A stretch of DNA of 64,000 nucleotides from Bacteroidota bacterium (GTDB lineage Bacteria; Bacteroidota; Bacteroidia; AKYH767-A; OLB10): positions 272,178-336,177 of the forward strand of contig JAHEYP010000001.1 in NCBI GenBank assembly GCA_023251535.1, in the 5' to 3' direction. This document shows positions 9,501 to 20,000 of the stretch, piece after piece. The notes beneath the pieces were generated by a model that made no database searches, was not told where the DNA came from, and saw only the letters and a list, made by a program, of their open reading frames with translations. The position numbers were made by a program, and so were the translations under genes. How positions within the stretch are numbered: position 1 is the first letter of the stretch; each line of letters starts with the position of its first letter.

Positions 9501-10083
9501 AGTTTAATGCTTCTTCTTCATTATTATGAATGTCTTCATTTGCTTGGTTAAGTAATTCTTCATAAGTCAATCCGAATAAATTACATAGTGCCTTATTTGC
9601 TAAAACAAATCTTCCGAAGTAATCTTTTACGAAAATCAAATGCGGACTAGAATCAAGTACTTGACGAATAAAATTTCGACTTTCAACTAATTCATCTTTT
9701 AGTTTTTGTTGCTCGGTAAAATCAAATCCGTAACCTAAATAATGGGTAAACTCACCCGCTTCATTTCTATACGGGCGCAAACGACGAATATGGTATTTTA
9801 TACTCCCATCTTTCGCAACCATCCTTTCATGCAACTCAATTTCTCTATCTTCCCTTTCAACTTGTTTAAAAAGTAAAACACGTTTCTCGGCAAGCTCGGT
9901 AGAAATTCCTTTGAAAGCACAATATTCGAAATCCGTTTTACCAATGATCCATTTACGCATTTCGGGATCTGCAATCGACTTAGGATTCACATAAACATAA
10001 CGGTAATCTCTATCGAATACCACTATTTCTCCCGGCAGCTGATCAAGCAATGATCCAAAAAAACTTTCTCTTTCCGTCATCAT
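6580..10083 (-). CDS. hybrid sensor histidine kinase with five PAS domains, receiver and HPt
   Basis: A soluble-looking multi-domain sensor of 1167 residues with no transmembrane segment. Five PAS/PAC units occupy about 1-640. The last three (about 260-640) are close copies joined by a repeated linker LNEQRLxEAQELA. A HisKA dimerisation domain follows with the phospho-accepting H664 in NIGHELRTP. The ATPase domain (about 740-875) keeps the N box (LLNLLSNAVKF), G1 (DTGIGIP) and G2 (GGTGLGLAI). The receiver has its phospho-Asp at D954 (LMDIQMPE), and a C-terminal HPt domain has H1102 (LAHKIKP). It therefore holds a complete internal His-Asp-His relay. It lies 13 bases downstream of the sigma-54 regulator gene, which is the likely final phosphate acceptor. 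The signal is unknown; no haem or flavin motif is evident. Confidence 0.93.
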   Translation of the reverse strand: MMTERESFFGSLLDQLPGEIVVFDRDYRYVYVNPKSIADPEMRKWIIGKTDFEYCAFKGISTELAEKRVLLFKQVEREDREIELHERMVAKDGSIKYHIRRLRPYRNEAGEFTHYLGYGFDFTEQQKLKDELVESRNFIRQVLDSSPHLIFVKDYFGRFVLANKALCNLFGLTYEELLNQANEDIHNNEEEALNYNRVDRSVIDSGVAIRIEEVFSKKNGEVIYFDTVKVPFLGINNEKQVLAICTDITDRKRNEELLKIGEQRMIIAQELTKAGNWEINLETRMISWSIGMFPIWERDVVLGPPSLNEIGKFVHPEDSKGVLEAVFSLKTPNERANVTYRILVPSGEKILKTVAMPFCDEKGNVVRIFGTVIDITEQKRTEEILRLNEQRLNEAQELAKTGSYEFDVLTHKITWSPGCFHIWKRPIELGAPTYAEFEATVHPEDIADVRQKTATLSQRKDTYTINYRIVCPDGEVKSLQVTTKLQRDEHDVLVKVFGTLTDITEREVSEQKMKLNEQRLLEAQQLANLGSWQLDIATGKTEWSIGTNLIWDRDPGAPALTFDELLNTIIEEDRDNIKEVIENALKSKNNFNVEYRILTIKGNRKIINGRGRIQFDSRGYPILMFGTVLDITERKKVEMELITAKQQAEESVRAKEYFLANIGHELRTPLNGVLGMARLLQKTELSTTQRSYIDVLSTTAGNLLVIINDILDIAKIESGTLTFEKVIFDPFRVADTAVQIQIYKAEEKDLMLRHLSEGPPMPSLIGDPYRLNQILLNLLSNAVKFTLHGEIILSHRIKKEEGDLLWVEFSVKDTGIGIPAEKQNSIFESFTQLNPETANITGGTGLGLAISKNLVERQGGYIGVESTPGEGSTFTFTIPYQKAAVEEQEQDDRSVFAVSQLGPLRVLLAEDNRVNQFIVEAMLQDWGLMVDVASNGREAVELFNKRQYDLILMDIQMPEVDGVEATYLIRSSEDKKKAKIPIIALTANTTKQVQRQFMSAGMNDFLVKPFKEENLYKKIINLFAGKSNFTMPIKKRFPVRKRPVPVGESLYDLALLRRDARDNITFLKRMLSIFIETIPPIIERMYEHFEKGEMDAIATLAHKIKPTIDGAGIVSLKDTIRSIENYRDKKRSPEQLKSDINRINQVIDAVINGFRKEIDNLDKDASN

Positions 10084-10096
10084 AGTTTTAATGAAA

Positions 10097-11470
10097 CTAC
10101 AGCTTGCCTTCTTTCAGCATTCTGTAAATAGTACTCTTACCAATATTTAATCGAGCCGCGACTTCCAATACATTATCATCAAATCTATTTAAGTAATGGC
10201 GAATAATTCTCGCATCATATTCCTCTAATGTAAGATCCTGATCAAGCAAATCAGTTGGAGTTTTAGTTGCTGTAAAAGTGATGTCGGCAGGAGTAATTTG
10301 ATTTCCGTCGGCCATCACAGCAGCTAACTCAATTACTGCTTTTAACTCACGTACATTTCCTGGGAAACGATAAAACAATAATTTATCTTTTGCCTCCGGC
10401 GTCAACGACTTTTTCGACAATTTATTTTCGACACAAAAAGTATCCAAGAAATGTTTTGCAAGGATTAAAATATCATTCCCTCGTTCACAGAGCGGCGGCA
10501 ACTTAATAGGTAATCCGAGTAAACGATAGTACAAATCCTCTCTGAAATTTCCTTTACTCGTTTCGTCGGCAATATTTTTATGAGTAGCAACAATGATGCG
10601 AACATCAACAGGCACTACTTCACTACTTCCTAATCTTGTTATTTCTTTTTCTTGTAAAACGCGTAATAACTTTGCTTGAAGACTTATATCAAGTTCACCA
10701 ATTTCATCGAGGAATAATGTTCCACCGTGAGCATCTTCAAACTTTCCGCTTCTGCGGGCATTTGCTCCTGTAAAAGCTCCCTTTTCAAATCCGAACAATT
10801 CACTCTCGAGTAACTCACGTGGTATTGTGGCAACATTAATAGCAATAAAAGGAGCTTTCGATCGTGTTGAATTAAAGTGAATTGCTTTTGCAACTAACTC
10901 TTTCCCTGTTCCTGTATCACCTGAAAGAGAAACGGTAATTTGCGTTTGTGCCGCCTTGCCTATCAGTTGATGAACTTTACGCATTGCTTCACAATTGCCG
11001 ATTAACAAATTACTCATATCATAACGATTGGTAATTTGCTCACGCAAATGATCTACTTCTTGTCGCAATTCAACATTGCTTCGAATATTATTTACTGTAT
11101 TCCACAAACGCTCTTTCGCTTCATCATCTTTCACGATATAATCGTATGCACCTTTCTTTAAAATATCGATTGCTGTAGAAATATTTTCTTGTCCCGATAT
11201 TACAACTATTGCCACATTCGGCAATTCGAGTTTCATACGTTTCAATGCTTCATCGCCGTTCATATCGGGCAATGAATAATCCAGAGTTATTACATCCGGT
11301 GAAAGATGAAGATTAGCAATTGCATCGCGCGCATTTTCGAATCTGCGTACTTCATAATCGGGATTGAGCGTTAAATGGTGCACGAGTAGTTCGCCGTACC
11401 ACAAATCGTCTTCCACCACAAATATTCTGAATGGTTTAGTTGCCTGAGCTATGTCTTCTCGGATTGTCAT
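10097..11470 (-). CDS. NtrC-type sigma-54-dependent response regulator
   Basis: A transcription activator of 457 residues with three parts. The receiver domain (about 14-130) has phospho-Asp D64 in TLDYSLPD. The AAA+ sigma-54 interaction domain (about 155-380) shows Walker A GDTGTGKE, the sigma-54 contact loop GAFTGA and Walker B GGTLFLDEIGE. A Fis-type helix-turn-helix closes the protein (VLEVAARLNIGKSTIYRMLK). All features needed for activation of RNA polymerase-sigma-54 are present. It is first in an operon with the hybrid kinase. A -7 element (11475-11482) sits 4 bases before the ATG, implying a leaderless message. Target promoters were not identified in the window. Confidence 0.94.
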   Translation of the reverse strand: MTIREDIAQATKPFRIFVVEDDLWYGELLVHHLTLNPDYEVRRFENARDAIANLHLSPDVITLDYSLPDMNGDEALKRMKLELPNVAIVVISGQENISTAIDILKKGAYDYIVKDDEAKERLWNTVNNIRSNVELRQEVDHLREQITNRYDMSNLLIGNCEAMRKVHQLIGKAAQTQITVSLSGDTGTGKELVAKAIHFNSTRSKAPFIAINVATIPRELLESELFGFEKGAFTGANARRSGKFEDAHGGTLFLDEIGELDISLQAKLLRVLQEKEITRLGSSEVVPVDVRIIVATHKNIADETSKGNFREDLYYRLLGLPIKLPPLCERGNDILILAKHFLDTFCVENKLSKKSLTPEAKDKLLFYRFPGNVRELKAVIELAAVMADGNQITPADITFTATKTPTDLLDQDLTLEEYDARIIRHYLNRFDDNVLEVAARLNIGKSTIYRMLKEGKL

Positions 11471-11474
11471 CGCT

Positions 11475-11482
11475 CAAATTTA
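11475..11482 (-). promoter_or_regulatory. -7 element for the sigma-54 regulator operon
   Basis: Minus-strand TAAATTTG matches TAnnTTTG. Only 4 bases separate it from the ATG at 11470. Confidence 0.55.
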
Positions 11483-11501
11483 CAAAATCCATGATTCCTT
11501 T

Positions 11502-11510
11502 TACCTTTGC
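11502..11510 (+). promoter_or_regulatory. -7 element for the MFS gene (TACCTTTGC)
   Basis: TACCTTTGC, with the ATG at 11517. It argues against the longer reading frame that begins at 11451. It is divergent from the element at 11475-11482, so two promoters share 46 bases. Confidence 0.6.
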
Positions 11511-11516
11511 GAGCCT

Positions 11517-12737
11517 ATGAGTAAGCAACATGATCCCTACAGTTCACTAAAAATTAGTGCTTTCAGGTACTTTTTAGCTGGAAAATTTCTTTTAACACTT
11601 GCTGTTCAGATGCAAGCCGTTATCGCCAGCTGGATGATTTACGCTTTTACCAAAGACCCATTGTCACTCGGACTCATTGGATTAACAGAGGCAATTCCTG
11701 CATTATCGCTCGCATTACCCGGAGGATTACTGGCAGATCGCATTTCCCGCAAAAAAATAATGGTAGTTACGGCATTTTTAATGTTTTGCGGCGCACTCGT
11801 GCTAGTTTACTACACTCATCTTGATCACCCAACCTTTATTTGGCCTCTTTACGCTGTCATTTTTATGGTTGGAATGGCGCGAGGATTTCATACTCCTGCA
11901 CAAGCAGCATATTGGGCACAAATATTACCGCGCGAACAATATGTAAACGGCTCGGTTTGGAATAGCAGCCTTTGGCAAATTGGGGCTGTAACCGGACCGG
12001 CGCTCGGGGGATTATGTTATGCTCAAATAGGGCCTTATTACTCAAGTATCATCGTGGCATCCTTCATATTGTTAGTAACTCTGCTTTATACTGCACTGCA
12101 ACCTACATCTGTGCCACCTAAAATAGAAGGAGAATCGATTGCCGATTCGCTCAAAACCGGACTCCGTTTCTTCTTTCGGCAACCTATTCTGCTGTCGGCA
12201 GTTACCCTCGATTTATTTGCCGTATTATTTGGAGGAGCCGTAGCCTTACTGCCGGCCTTTGCCGATCAAATATTGCATACCGGACCTGAAGGATTAGGCT
12301 ATTTGCGTTCTGCTCCGGCATTAGGAGCCGTAATGATGGCTTTAGTATTGGCATTCAGGCCGCCACATAAAAATGCAGGACGGAAAATGCTTATTTGCGT
12401 GGCCGGATTCGGCATATGTATGATAGGATTTGCCCTCTCAACGAGCTTCCTTTTATCGTTCGTTCTTTTGATGCTAAGCGGAATGTTCGATAATGTCAGC
12501 GTAGTGATCAGATCTACTATACTTCAATCGTTTACACCCGATGAAATGAGAGGAAGAATAGCCGCTGTAAACAGTATTTTTATAGGAAGTAGCAATGAGT
12601 TGGGAGCCTTCGAATCAGGAGTTGCGGCCCGACTTCTCGGCTTAACAAATTCGGTGATTTTCGGAGGTGCGATGACGTTAGTTGTGGTGACGATCACCAA
12701 CAAAATGGCACCAACACTTAAAAAGCTCGATTTATAA
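11517..12737 (+). CDS. MFS transporter, EntS/DHA3-like exporter
   Basis: Inner-membrane proton-driven exporter of 406 residues with about twelve hydrophobic segments. The loop after TM2 carries the MFS motif in the form GGLLADRISRKK. The repeat half contains GMFDNVSVVIRSTILQ and PDEMRGRIAAVN, typical of the enterobactin-exporter (EntS) and DHA3 branch. The substrate cannot be inferred; no siderophore genes are nearby. The start is set by the -7 element just upstream. The gene is divergent from the sigma-54 regulator and ends 5 bases before the converging gene. Confidence 0.85.
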   Translation: MSKQHDPYSSLKISAFRYFLAGKFLLTLAVQMQAVIASWMIYAFTKDPLSLGLIGLTEAIPALSLALPGGLLADRISRKKIMVVTAFLMFCGALVLVYYTHLDHPTFIWPLYAVIFMVGMARGFHTPAQAAYWAQILPREQYVNGSVWNSSLWQIGAVTGPALGGLCYAQIGPYYSSIIVASFILLVTLLYTALQPTSVPPKIEGESIADSLKTGLRFFFRQPILLSAVTLDLFAVLFGGAVALLPAFADQILHTGPEGLGYLRSAPALGAVMMALVLAFRPPHKNAGRKMLICVAGFGICMIGFALSTSFLLSFVLLMLSGMFDNVSVVIRSTILQSFTPDEMRGRIAAVNSIFIGSSNELGAFESGVAARLLGLTNSVIFGGAMTLVVVTITNKMAPTLKKLDL

Positions 12738-12742
12738 GAAAA

Positions 12743-13237
12743 TTAGTCGTTGAATAATCCCCAATTATCGGGAATATCTTTACTACGATCGAAGCCTTTA
12801 ACCCATGCCACAAAGAGAATCCTGAAATCTTCAATTTCATTCCTGAGCAAATCTAAATATTGAGGTTCACTCAACCCAAGCATCTTCATGGCAGAAGTTT
12901 GATTCAGCAAATTACGTGCAGCAACTTTAATTATTACCGCATTTTCCATCCTAAAGGTGTAAATATCAGCACCTTCCGCAGCGGCAATTTTAGGTGCCAG
13001 CACAATCGCATCTTCAATTAAAATGCGCTTATAATTAGCTGACATATCGTCATCCGGCAAAGTTTCGATCAAAGCCTCTACTAATTTGAAAATTTGACCG
13101 GCTGTTTTCATGAGCGGAAGACTACGGATGCGCTCGTCCTCCTGCTTGATTTCCCTCATGGCCTGCTCATTGGCAGACTCATTCCCGTCGAAATCGGAAG
13201 CATCGAACTCATCATCATCATTATTCCAGTCCAGCAT
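12743..13237 (-). CDS. conserved hypothetical acidic protein
   Basis: A 164-residue soluble protein that I do not recognise. The first 20 residues are very acidic (DDDEFDASDFDGNES). The rest is predicted to be helical, with amphipathic stretches, and ends in DNWGLFND. No signal peptide or cofactor motif is visible. It has its own -7 element at 13270-13277 (minus strand). It is divergent from secA, the starts being 178 bases apart, and converges on the MFS gene. Clean reading frame and promoter make it a real gene; no function is proposed. Confidence 0.75.
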   Translation of the reverse strand: MLDWNNDDDEFDASDFDGNESANEQAMREIKQEDERIRSLPLMKTAGQIFKLVEALIETLPDDDMSANYKRILIEDAIVLAPKIAAAEGADIYTFRMENAVIIKVAARNLLNQTSAMKMLGLSEPQYLDLLRNEIEDFRILFVAWVKGFDRSKDIPDNWGLFND

Positions 13238-13269
13238 AGTCGGCCTTATTAATTAGTATTGGATTCTGT

Positions 13270-13277
13270 CAAAAATA
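13270..13277 (-). promoter_or_regulatory. -7 element for the acidic hypothetical gene
   Basis: Minus-strand TATTTTTG fits TAnnTTTG and lies about 33 bases before the ATG at 13237. Confidence 0.5.
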
Positions 13278-13386
13278 CGTTTGAAACCGATGCCTGTCAA
13301 GGGGTAGACTGACAATTTTTCACACAATCCTGAAAAAGAGCAAAATGGACTGCTATTTGACTAGTGTTCGTCTCATCAATTAATAG

Positions 13387-13395
13387 TACCTTCGC
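13387..13395 (+). promoter_or_regulatory. -7 element for secA (TACCTTCGC)
   Basis: TACCTTCGC fits the TAnnTTYG form, 20 bases before the secA ATG at 13416. Confidence 0.55.
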
Positions 13396-13415
13396 ACACT
13401 CTTGAATTACCCAAT

Positions 13416-16400
13416 ATGTTAGAATTTGTAAATGGCTTACTGAAGAAATTCTTCGGAAGCAAAGCGGAAAGTGATCTAAAAGGACTTTCGCCGTTTGTTC
13501 CTTTAGTGAACAATGAATATCAGCAGTTATCATCACTGACAAACGATCAGTTACGTAATCGCACATTCGAATTCAGAAATAAAATAAACGAGCATATCGC
13601 TTCTGTTGAAAAAGAACTACAGGAATTAACTGAATCTGCTGAGAGTGATCCCGAGATGGATTTGCAGGAGAAAGAAAATATTTTCAGCCGTGTAGATCAA
13701 TTAAAGAAAGATCGTAATGCTAAGATCGAGGAAGTTTTACTCGAGATTCTTCCTGCTGCATTTGCAGTAGTGAAAGAAACAGCACGTCGTTATAAAGAAA
13801 CTCCTGAATTAGAAGTTACTGCTATCGATCACGATCGTGAAGTTGCAGTTAAACGCAGCAGTGTTGTTATTCGTGGCGATAAAGCTTACTATCAAAGCAC
13901 GTGGATGGCTGCAGGAAACCAAATGACTTGGGACATGTTGCATTACGATGTTCAGTTGATTGGCGGTACTGTACTTCATCAAGGTAAAATTGCTGAGATG
14001 GCTACAGGGGAAGGTAAAACATTAGTAGCAACACTACCAATTTACCTTAACGCTTTGGCGGGACGTGGAGTTCACGTAGTAACGGTGAATGATTACCTCG
14101 CGAAACGTGACTCTGAATGGAACGGACCAGTATTCGAATTTTTAGGATTATCGGTTGATTGCATCGATAAACATCAACCAAATTCTGCTGAACGTAGAAA
14201 GGCTTATATGGCCGATGTTACTTACGGAACGAATAACGAATTTGGTTTCGACTACTTACGTGATAACATGGCGAGAAGCCCAGAAGATATCGTACAACGT
14301 GAACATCACTTTGCTATCGTCGATGAGGTCGATTCAGTATTGATTGATGATGCACGTACACCATTGATCATTTCAGGACCAACACCTAAAGGCGACGATC
14401 AAGAATTTTTCCAGTTAAAGCCACGCATCGAGACATTAGTTACTGCACAACGTAACTACGTTAATACACTTATTGCTGATGCAAAGAAAAACATCGACAA
14501 TAAAGCGAAAGAAGAAGAAGTAGGATTAGCATTATTAAGAGCTAATCGCGGATTACCTAAGCATCGCGCATTAATTAAATTATTAAGTGAACCAGGTGCG
14601 CGTGCATTATTGCAAAAAACAGAAAACACTTATCTCGCCGATCAAGGTCGTCAGATGCGTGAAAAAGTTGACCCTGAATTATACTTCGTAATCGACGAAA
14701 AAAATCACACGATCGAGATGACCGACAAAGGTCATGATATGATCAGTGCGAATTCAAACGATCCTCATTTCTTCGAATTACCAGATGTTGGATCAGTGAT
14801 TGCAGATATCGAAAAATCTAATTTAACTTCAGAAGAAAAATTAGAGAAGAAAGATGTGTTAATGCGCGACTACGCGGTGAAAGGGGAACGTATTCACACC
14901 ATCAATCAATTACTTCGTGCTTATACAATGTATGAGAAAGATGTTGAATACATCATCGACGGAGGAAAAGTTAAAATTGTAGATGAGCAAACAGGTCGTG
15001 TGCTTGACGGACGCCGTTATAGTGACGGATTACATCAAGCTATTGAAGCGAAAGAAAACGTAAAAGTTGAAGCTGCTACTCAAACATACGCAACAGTTAC
15101 TTTGCAGAATTACTTCCGTATGTACCACAAATTAGCGGGTATGACGGGAACTGCAGAAACAGAAGCAGGAGAGTTATGGCAGATTTACAAATTAGATGTT
15201 GTTGTTATTCCTACGCACCGTAAAATTTCGCGTAAGGATGAAGAAGATTTAGTATATAAAACAACACGTGAAAAATACAATGCAGTAATTGAAGAGATCG
15301 TAAAACTTACTGAAGCTGGTCGTCCAGTTCTAGTGGGTACTACTTCGGTAGAGGTTTCCGAATTATTGAGTCGTATGTTGCAGCAACGCAAGATTAAGCA
15401 CAACGTGTTGAATGCGAAACAGCATCAACGTGAAGCGGAAATTGTTGCACAAGCAGGTTTACCTTCACAAGTAACGATTGCTACCAACATGGCAGGTCGT
15501 GGTACGGATATTAAGTTAGGACCTGGAGTAAAAGAAGCGGGTGGATTAGCAATTATCGGTACGGAGCGTCACGAATCTCGTCGCGTTGACCGTCAGTTAC
15601 GTGGTCGTGCGGGACGACAAGGAGATCCGGGATCATCACAATTCTTCGTATCACTTGAAGATAACTTAATGCGATTATTCGGATCAGAACGTATTGCTAA
15701 ATTAATGGACACCTTAGGATTGAAAGAAGGTGAAGTTATTCAGCATAGCATGATTACGAAATCGATTGAACGTGCACAACGTAAAGTAGAAGAAAACAAC
15801 TTCGGAATTCGTAAGCGTTTGTTAGAATATGACGACGTAATGAATGCACAACGTGAAGTGATTTACAAAAAACGTCGCCATGCATTATACGGAGAGCGTT
15901 TAGCACTCGACTTACAAAGTATGCTTTATGATTTGAGCGACAGTATCTCAAATCAATTTGTAGAAGATAAAGATTACGAAAACTTCAATCTTGAAATGAT
16001 TCGTTTGTTTGCAATGGAAAGTCCGATTAGCCAATCAGATTTCCAAAATGCTAAATCGGCAGATGAAATCAGCGATAAACTTTTTGATGCTTTAGATGAG
16101 CACTACCGCAATAAAGTAAATATGATTGCAGAGCGTGCTTACCCTGTAGTGAAAGAAGTTTACGAGAAAGAAGGACAACAATATGAAAACATCATAGTAC
16201 CTTTCTCTGATGGAGTTCGTAATATTCAAATCTTAGCGCCTTTGCGTAAATCTTACGAATCACAAGGAAAAGAGATTACCGCAGCGTTTGAGCGTAGCGT
16301 AACATTATCGTTAATTGATGATGCTTGGAAAGAGCATTTACGTGAAATGGACGACTTAAAGCAAAGCGTTCAGAATGCAGTTTACGAGCAGAAAGATCCG

Positions 16401-16763
16401 TTGCTAGTTTACAAACTTGAATCGTTCAATTTATTCAAGAAAATGGTTGACGAAATCAATCATGATACAATGTCGTTCTTATTCCGCGGAGTAATTACTG
16501 TTCAAGAACAACAACCCGTAAAACAAGCACCGGCACCTCAGAAGCAAGATCTAAGCAAATTACGCGCAACACATGAAGAATACAATAACAATGTATCTTC
16601 AACTGCAGGACCAGGAAATCCTAACGGTGGCGCAGTACCGCAACCAGCACCGCCACAAAAGCAAGAGCCAATTCGTAATGAAAACAAAACATTACCAAAC
16701 GATCCTTGTCCTTGTGGAAGCGGAAAGAAATACAAAAAATGTCACGGAGCAATGGATCATTAA
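13416..16763 (+). CDS. secA: protein translocase ATPase SecA
   Basis: Motor ATPase that pushes preproteins through SecYEG at the inner membrane. Visible features: Walker A region MATGEGKT, the DEVD box ([17 protein letters not shown]), preprotein cross-linking and helicase motifs including [11 protein letters not shown] and [15 protein letters not shown], and a C-terminal zinc-binding [13 protein letters not shown] motif that serves SecB or ribosome contact. At 1115 residues it is longer than E. coli SecA (about 900). The excess comes from an insertion of about 100 residues around positions 310-420 and the Pro/Gln-rich linker before the zinc motif, both usual in Bacteroidota. Arg codons are mostly CGT, unlike the AGA/CGA-rich neighbours, consistent with high expression. 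It is monocistronic with its own promoter and terminator. Confidence 0.98.
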   Translation: MLEFVNGLLKKFFGSKAESDLKGLSPFVPLVNNEYQQLSSLTNDQLRNRTFEFRNKINEHIASVEKELQELTESAESDPEMDLQEKENIFSRVDQLKKDRNAKIEEVLLEILPAAFAVVKETARRYKETPELEVTAIDHDREVAVKRSSVVIRGDKAYYQSTWMAAGNQMTWDMLHYDVQLIGGTVLHQGKIAEMATGEGKTLVATLPIYLNALAGRGVHVVTVNDYLAKRDSEWNGPVFEFLGLSVDCIDKHQPNSAERRKAYMADVTYGTNNEFGFDYLRDNMARSPEDIVQREHHFAIVDEVDSVLIDDARTPLIISGPTPKGDDQEFFQLKPRIETLVTAQRNYVNTLIADAKKNIDNKAKEEEVGLALLRANRGLPKHRALIKLLSEPGARALLQKTENTYLADQGRQMREKVDPELYFVIDEKNHTIEMTDKGHDMISANSNDPHFFELPDVGSVIADIEKSNLTSEEKLEKKDVLMRDYAVKGERIHTINQLLRAYTMYEKDVEYIIDGGKVKIVDEQTGRVLDGRRYSDGLHQAIEAKENVKVEAATQTYATVTLQNYFRMYHKLAGMTGTAETEAGELWQIYKLDVVVIPTHRKISRKDEEDLVYKTTREKYNAVIEEIVKLTEAGRPVLVGTTSVEVSELLSRMLQQRKIKHNVLNAKQHQREAEIVAQAGLPSQVTIATNMAGRGTDIKLGPGVKEAGGLAIIGTERHESRRVDRQLRGRAGRQGDPGSSQFFVSLEDNLMRLFGSERIAKLMDTLGLKEGEVIQHSMITKSIERAQRKVEENNFGIRKRLLEYDDVMNAQREVIYKKRRHALYGERLALDLQSMLYDLSDSISNQFVEDKDYENFNLEMIRLFAMESPISQSDFQNAKSADEISDKLFDALDEHYRNKVNMIAERAYPVVKEVYEKEGQQYENIIVPFSDGVRNIQILAPLRKSYESQGKEITAAFERSVTLSLIDDAWKEHLREMDDLKQSVQNAVYEQKDPLLVYKLESFNLFKKMVDEINHDTMSFLFRGVITVQEQQPVKQAPAPQKQDLSKLRATHEEYNNNVSSTAGPGNPNGGAVPQPAPPQKQEPIRNENKTLPNDPCPCGSGKKYKKCHGAMDH

Positions 16764-16782
16764 TCCCTGATAAAATATTTGA

Positions 16783-16815
16783 AAAGCAGCATTGGAAACG
16801 ATGCTGCTTTTTTTG
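16783..16815 (+). terminator. intrinsic terminator of secA
   Basis: An 8-bp stem AGCAGCAT / ATGCTGCT (16785-16792 and 16801-16808) with an 8-base loop, followed by a run of T. Confidence 0.85.
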
Positions 16816-16960
16816 TGCGCAAGAATATTCATCTTCACATTTCCCTCCTAAACTACCTCCTATTCACTATAACCTATTGATGCAATTTAGGAATTAATAA
16901 TTGTTGAAGTAAACAAATCGGTTTAATTAAGGCTCATTAGCAAATAATTTCTGTTGCAAT

Positions 16961-16990
16961 AAAAAAGGGATGACTCTTTCGAATCATCCC
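16961..16990 (-). terminator. intrinsic terminator of the giant secreted protein gene
   Basis: Stem GGGATGA / TCATCCC (16967-16973 and 16984-16990). On the minus strand it is followed by six T. It lies 30 bases past the stop at 17020. Confidence 0.8.
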
Positions 16991-17019
16991 GTAAAACCTG
17001 AAAAACTACTGAGAAATCT

Positions 17020-20000
17020 TTATGGACAAGTATGATTAAATTGAGAAAGTAGAATTAAGAAGTCGACATTATTCACCAAACCATTATTATCTAAATCCTG
17101 TGTGCAAGTACAGTTTTGATTAAACAATCCTAATAAAGTTAAGAAGTCGCTATTGTTGGTCACGTTATCATGATTGAAATCGGATACTAAAGCTGGAGTA
17201 ATATTCACAGGTGTAGAAGTTGCCACACAACCTAATCTAGAATTCGAAACAGTTACACTATACGATTGGATAGAGTCAACTGTAATCGCCTGAGTTGTAT
17301 CTCCTGTAGACCATAAATAAGTATTATGAGAACCACTCGGAGCAGAAAGAGTTACGCTGCTTCCATAACAAATACTTGTGCTCCCTGAAGGAGTGATACT
17401 AGCGTTGTAATTTGAGCAAATATCTAAATCAAGATTTTCAACAATATCAGATCTGAATTTTCTCAATTTATAATCACCAAAATCTTTTGCTTCTACGCTA
17501 TCTTGATAAAGAATATTAGCTCCACCATCGGTAATAATTTGCAAACTATTGCTTGAAAGTGCACCAGTTGAATCCACACCTTGCATAAGTCCTTCAACAT
17601 TTAATATTCCTCCAATTGGATTACTGATTAGCAGCGGAGCATCATCTGCATATCCAGACCATTTATACAGATTATTAACTCCTCCATCATCAATTGGGCT
17701 ACCAGCAACAATGATGTAAGTACCATTATTTAAACGAGTGATATCGCGAATTCCTCTGAAATCAAGGTTAAGTTCAATTGGATTACCGAATGTTGGATTT
17801 CCTGTAGGTGAACCATTATTAAACCATGCTTCAAAATTCAACACAGGCACAATTACTGCGTTATGTCTAAAGTTTGTAGGAACAAGAGGTGCTCTTAATC
17901 CCAAGTACATGGTAGTACTATCAGGTCCTACAACCATTCCCTCTAAAGAGAATCCTGCCATCGCCTTAGAATTAACACCTGCTGCGGCAGAAGCAGTGAA
18001 ATTATATCCATTAGCATCACCCCAAGCAAGAAGTGAACTTCTGAAATTATAATATCCTACAAACGTAAAAGAGGTACTATCACCTGTTCCATTTATATCA
18101 GTAGCAAAGAATCGATCGCGATTAGGTTTATTGTCATAAGGTAATTTTCCATTACTCATAGAACCTGTCCAATAAACGCGATTAGCAATTTTCATGCTTC
18201 TTGTACCTGCTTCAACATCTACTTCAGGTTTTCCAGGATCAGGCAATGCTAAACTAGAAGTGTAGTTATAACTTTTCACTTGTAGACCTGAATGATGACG
18301 AGAATACACATTCAACAAGTTCAATTCATCATCTCCGACTACGTAAAAGTTTTGATCTAATGCTACTGCATCAGAACCATCAGACATACCCGTATGCCAA
18401 AATTCCTTATTTACATTTAAAACAGGATCAGCAGATGAAGCAGCAAAATTTATTACATAAGAAGTGCTCAACAACCCATCAGAAACTGACACAGTAATAT
18501 TTGAATAACCAACCGCTGTAGGAATAATTTTCACGTTTCTTATTGCACCTAATCCTGAAATAATAACATTTGAATCGGCAACTACGAGTTGATTACTACT
18601 ACTAACAGAAAGTGTTAATGAGCTATCACTAGTTTCTATATCACTAATTAAAAAATTAATTCCTTCATGCGCTGCAGGATCAGTTAAATCTCCAATCACA
18701 CCGCTCAATCCAAAAGGAGACGGAGAAACTAAATTGCCATTATCAATATAGTTTGAAGTAGAAACATGCATTGAAATTACAGGAGCATTATTGGAATCAT
18801 CGTCAATCAATTTAAGAGATGTAGAAACAACATTTCCTAATTGAATTCCTGTTGAAGGATTACTAATAGTAAATAATGCAATTTCTGTTCCTTCATCAGT
18901 TGCATCATTAACTACAGTAAATGACACACTACCTGAAGTTGCTCCATTAGGAATCAATATTGTTGTATCACTTAAAATATAATCACCGGATGTAATTCCT
19001 AGTCCACTAATTGACAACTTCACATATTGGTTTCCTATTACTGGGGCCGAAGAAGTTGCTATAATATTAACAATACTAGAAGTTGATTCGAATGCAGAGT
19101 CTTTACTAGCTGAAAGCGTTACAGTAGGAATACCGGTTTCAATTGGAGAGAATGAAATTCCTTTATTAAATACTCCTACTGTTGCAGGAACTATTGTTGT
19201 TGCTGTAGAACCTACACCATTATCAATTATTTTAACAACTCTATTACCTGTGGTTTCAAAAGTAGTTGCATAAATTATTGGAGATGATTGAGTATAATCA
19301 ACAATAATACCATAAGCACCAATATTACTTGCACCTGTACCTAATGTATAAGCAAGAGACCATGTGCTACCAGACATAATCCACTTTTGAACACCACCAG
19401 CAGAAGTATTTAAATTTACTGCTATATAGCAAACATCTAATGAAGGATTAAATGAGAAATCTTCAGGGATAATTGTTCCAGTATTTATTACTTGAGAAAC
19501 CGTTACGCTACCCGACGTAGGAAGTCCGCCACTTAGTTTAAAGATTCCTAATTGAGAAGCTGTATTCGAAGGGCCAGCTTTTTGTGTTGAATAATAAATC
19601 TCGCCATTAAAAATTCGAATGCCGTACGACTTTGGCGGAACAGCACCTGTTGCTAATCCTATTTGTGTTCCTGGACCAAAATAATTTATACCATCTACAT
19701 TAGCTACTGATGCTCCTGATGCCCAAAAGTTTGTTCCGTCAGAAACACCACCTCTAATATCATTGAGATTGTAAAACAAATTACTTGTAGCAAATGGAAC
19801 ATACGAACCTGAGGCTGTAACTTTTCCAATTACTCTTGGCACGGTTGAGGAAGTTGTTCCTGTAATATCTGCGAAAGATGCTGATGTATTATAACCCGAA
19901 ACAACTAAATACTTTCCATCAGTTGATGTAGTTAAAAATCCTTCAGATCCACCATAAACACCTGCAGTTTGAATTGCGTTAACTCCTGTAGAAGGTAGAA

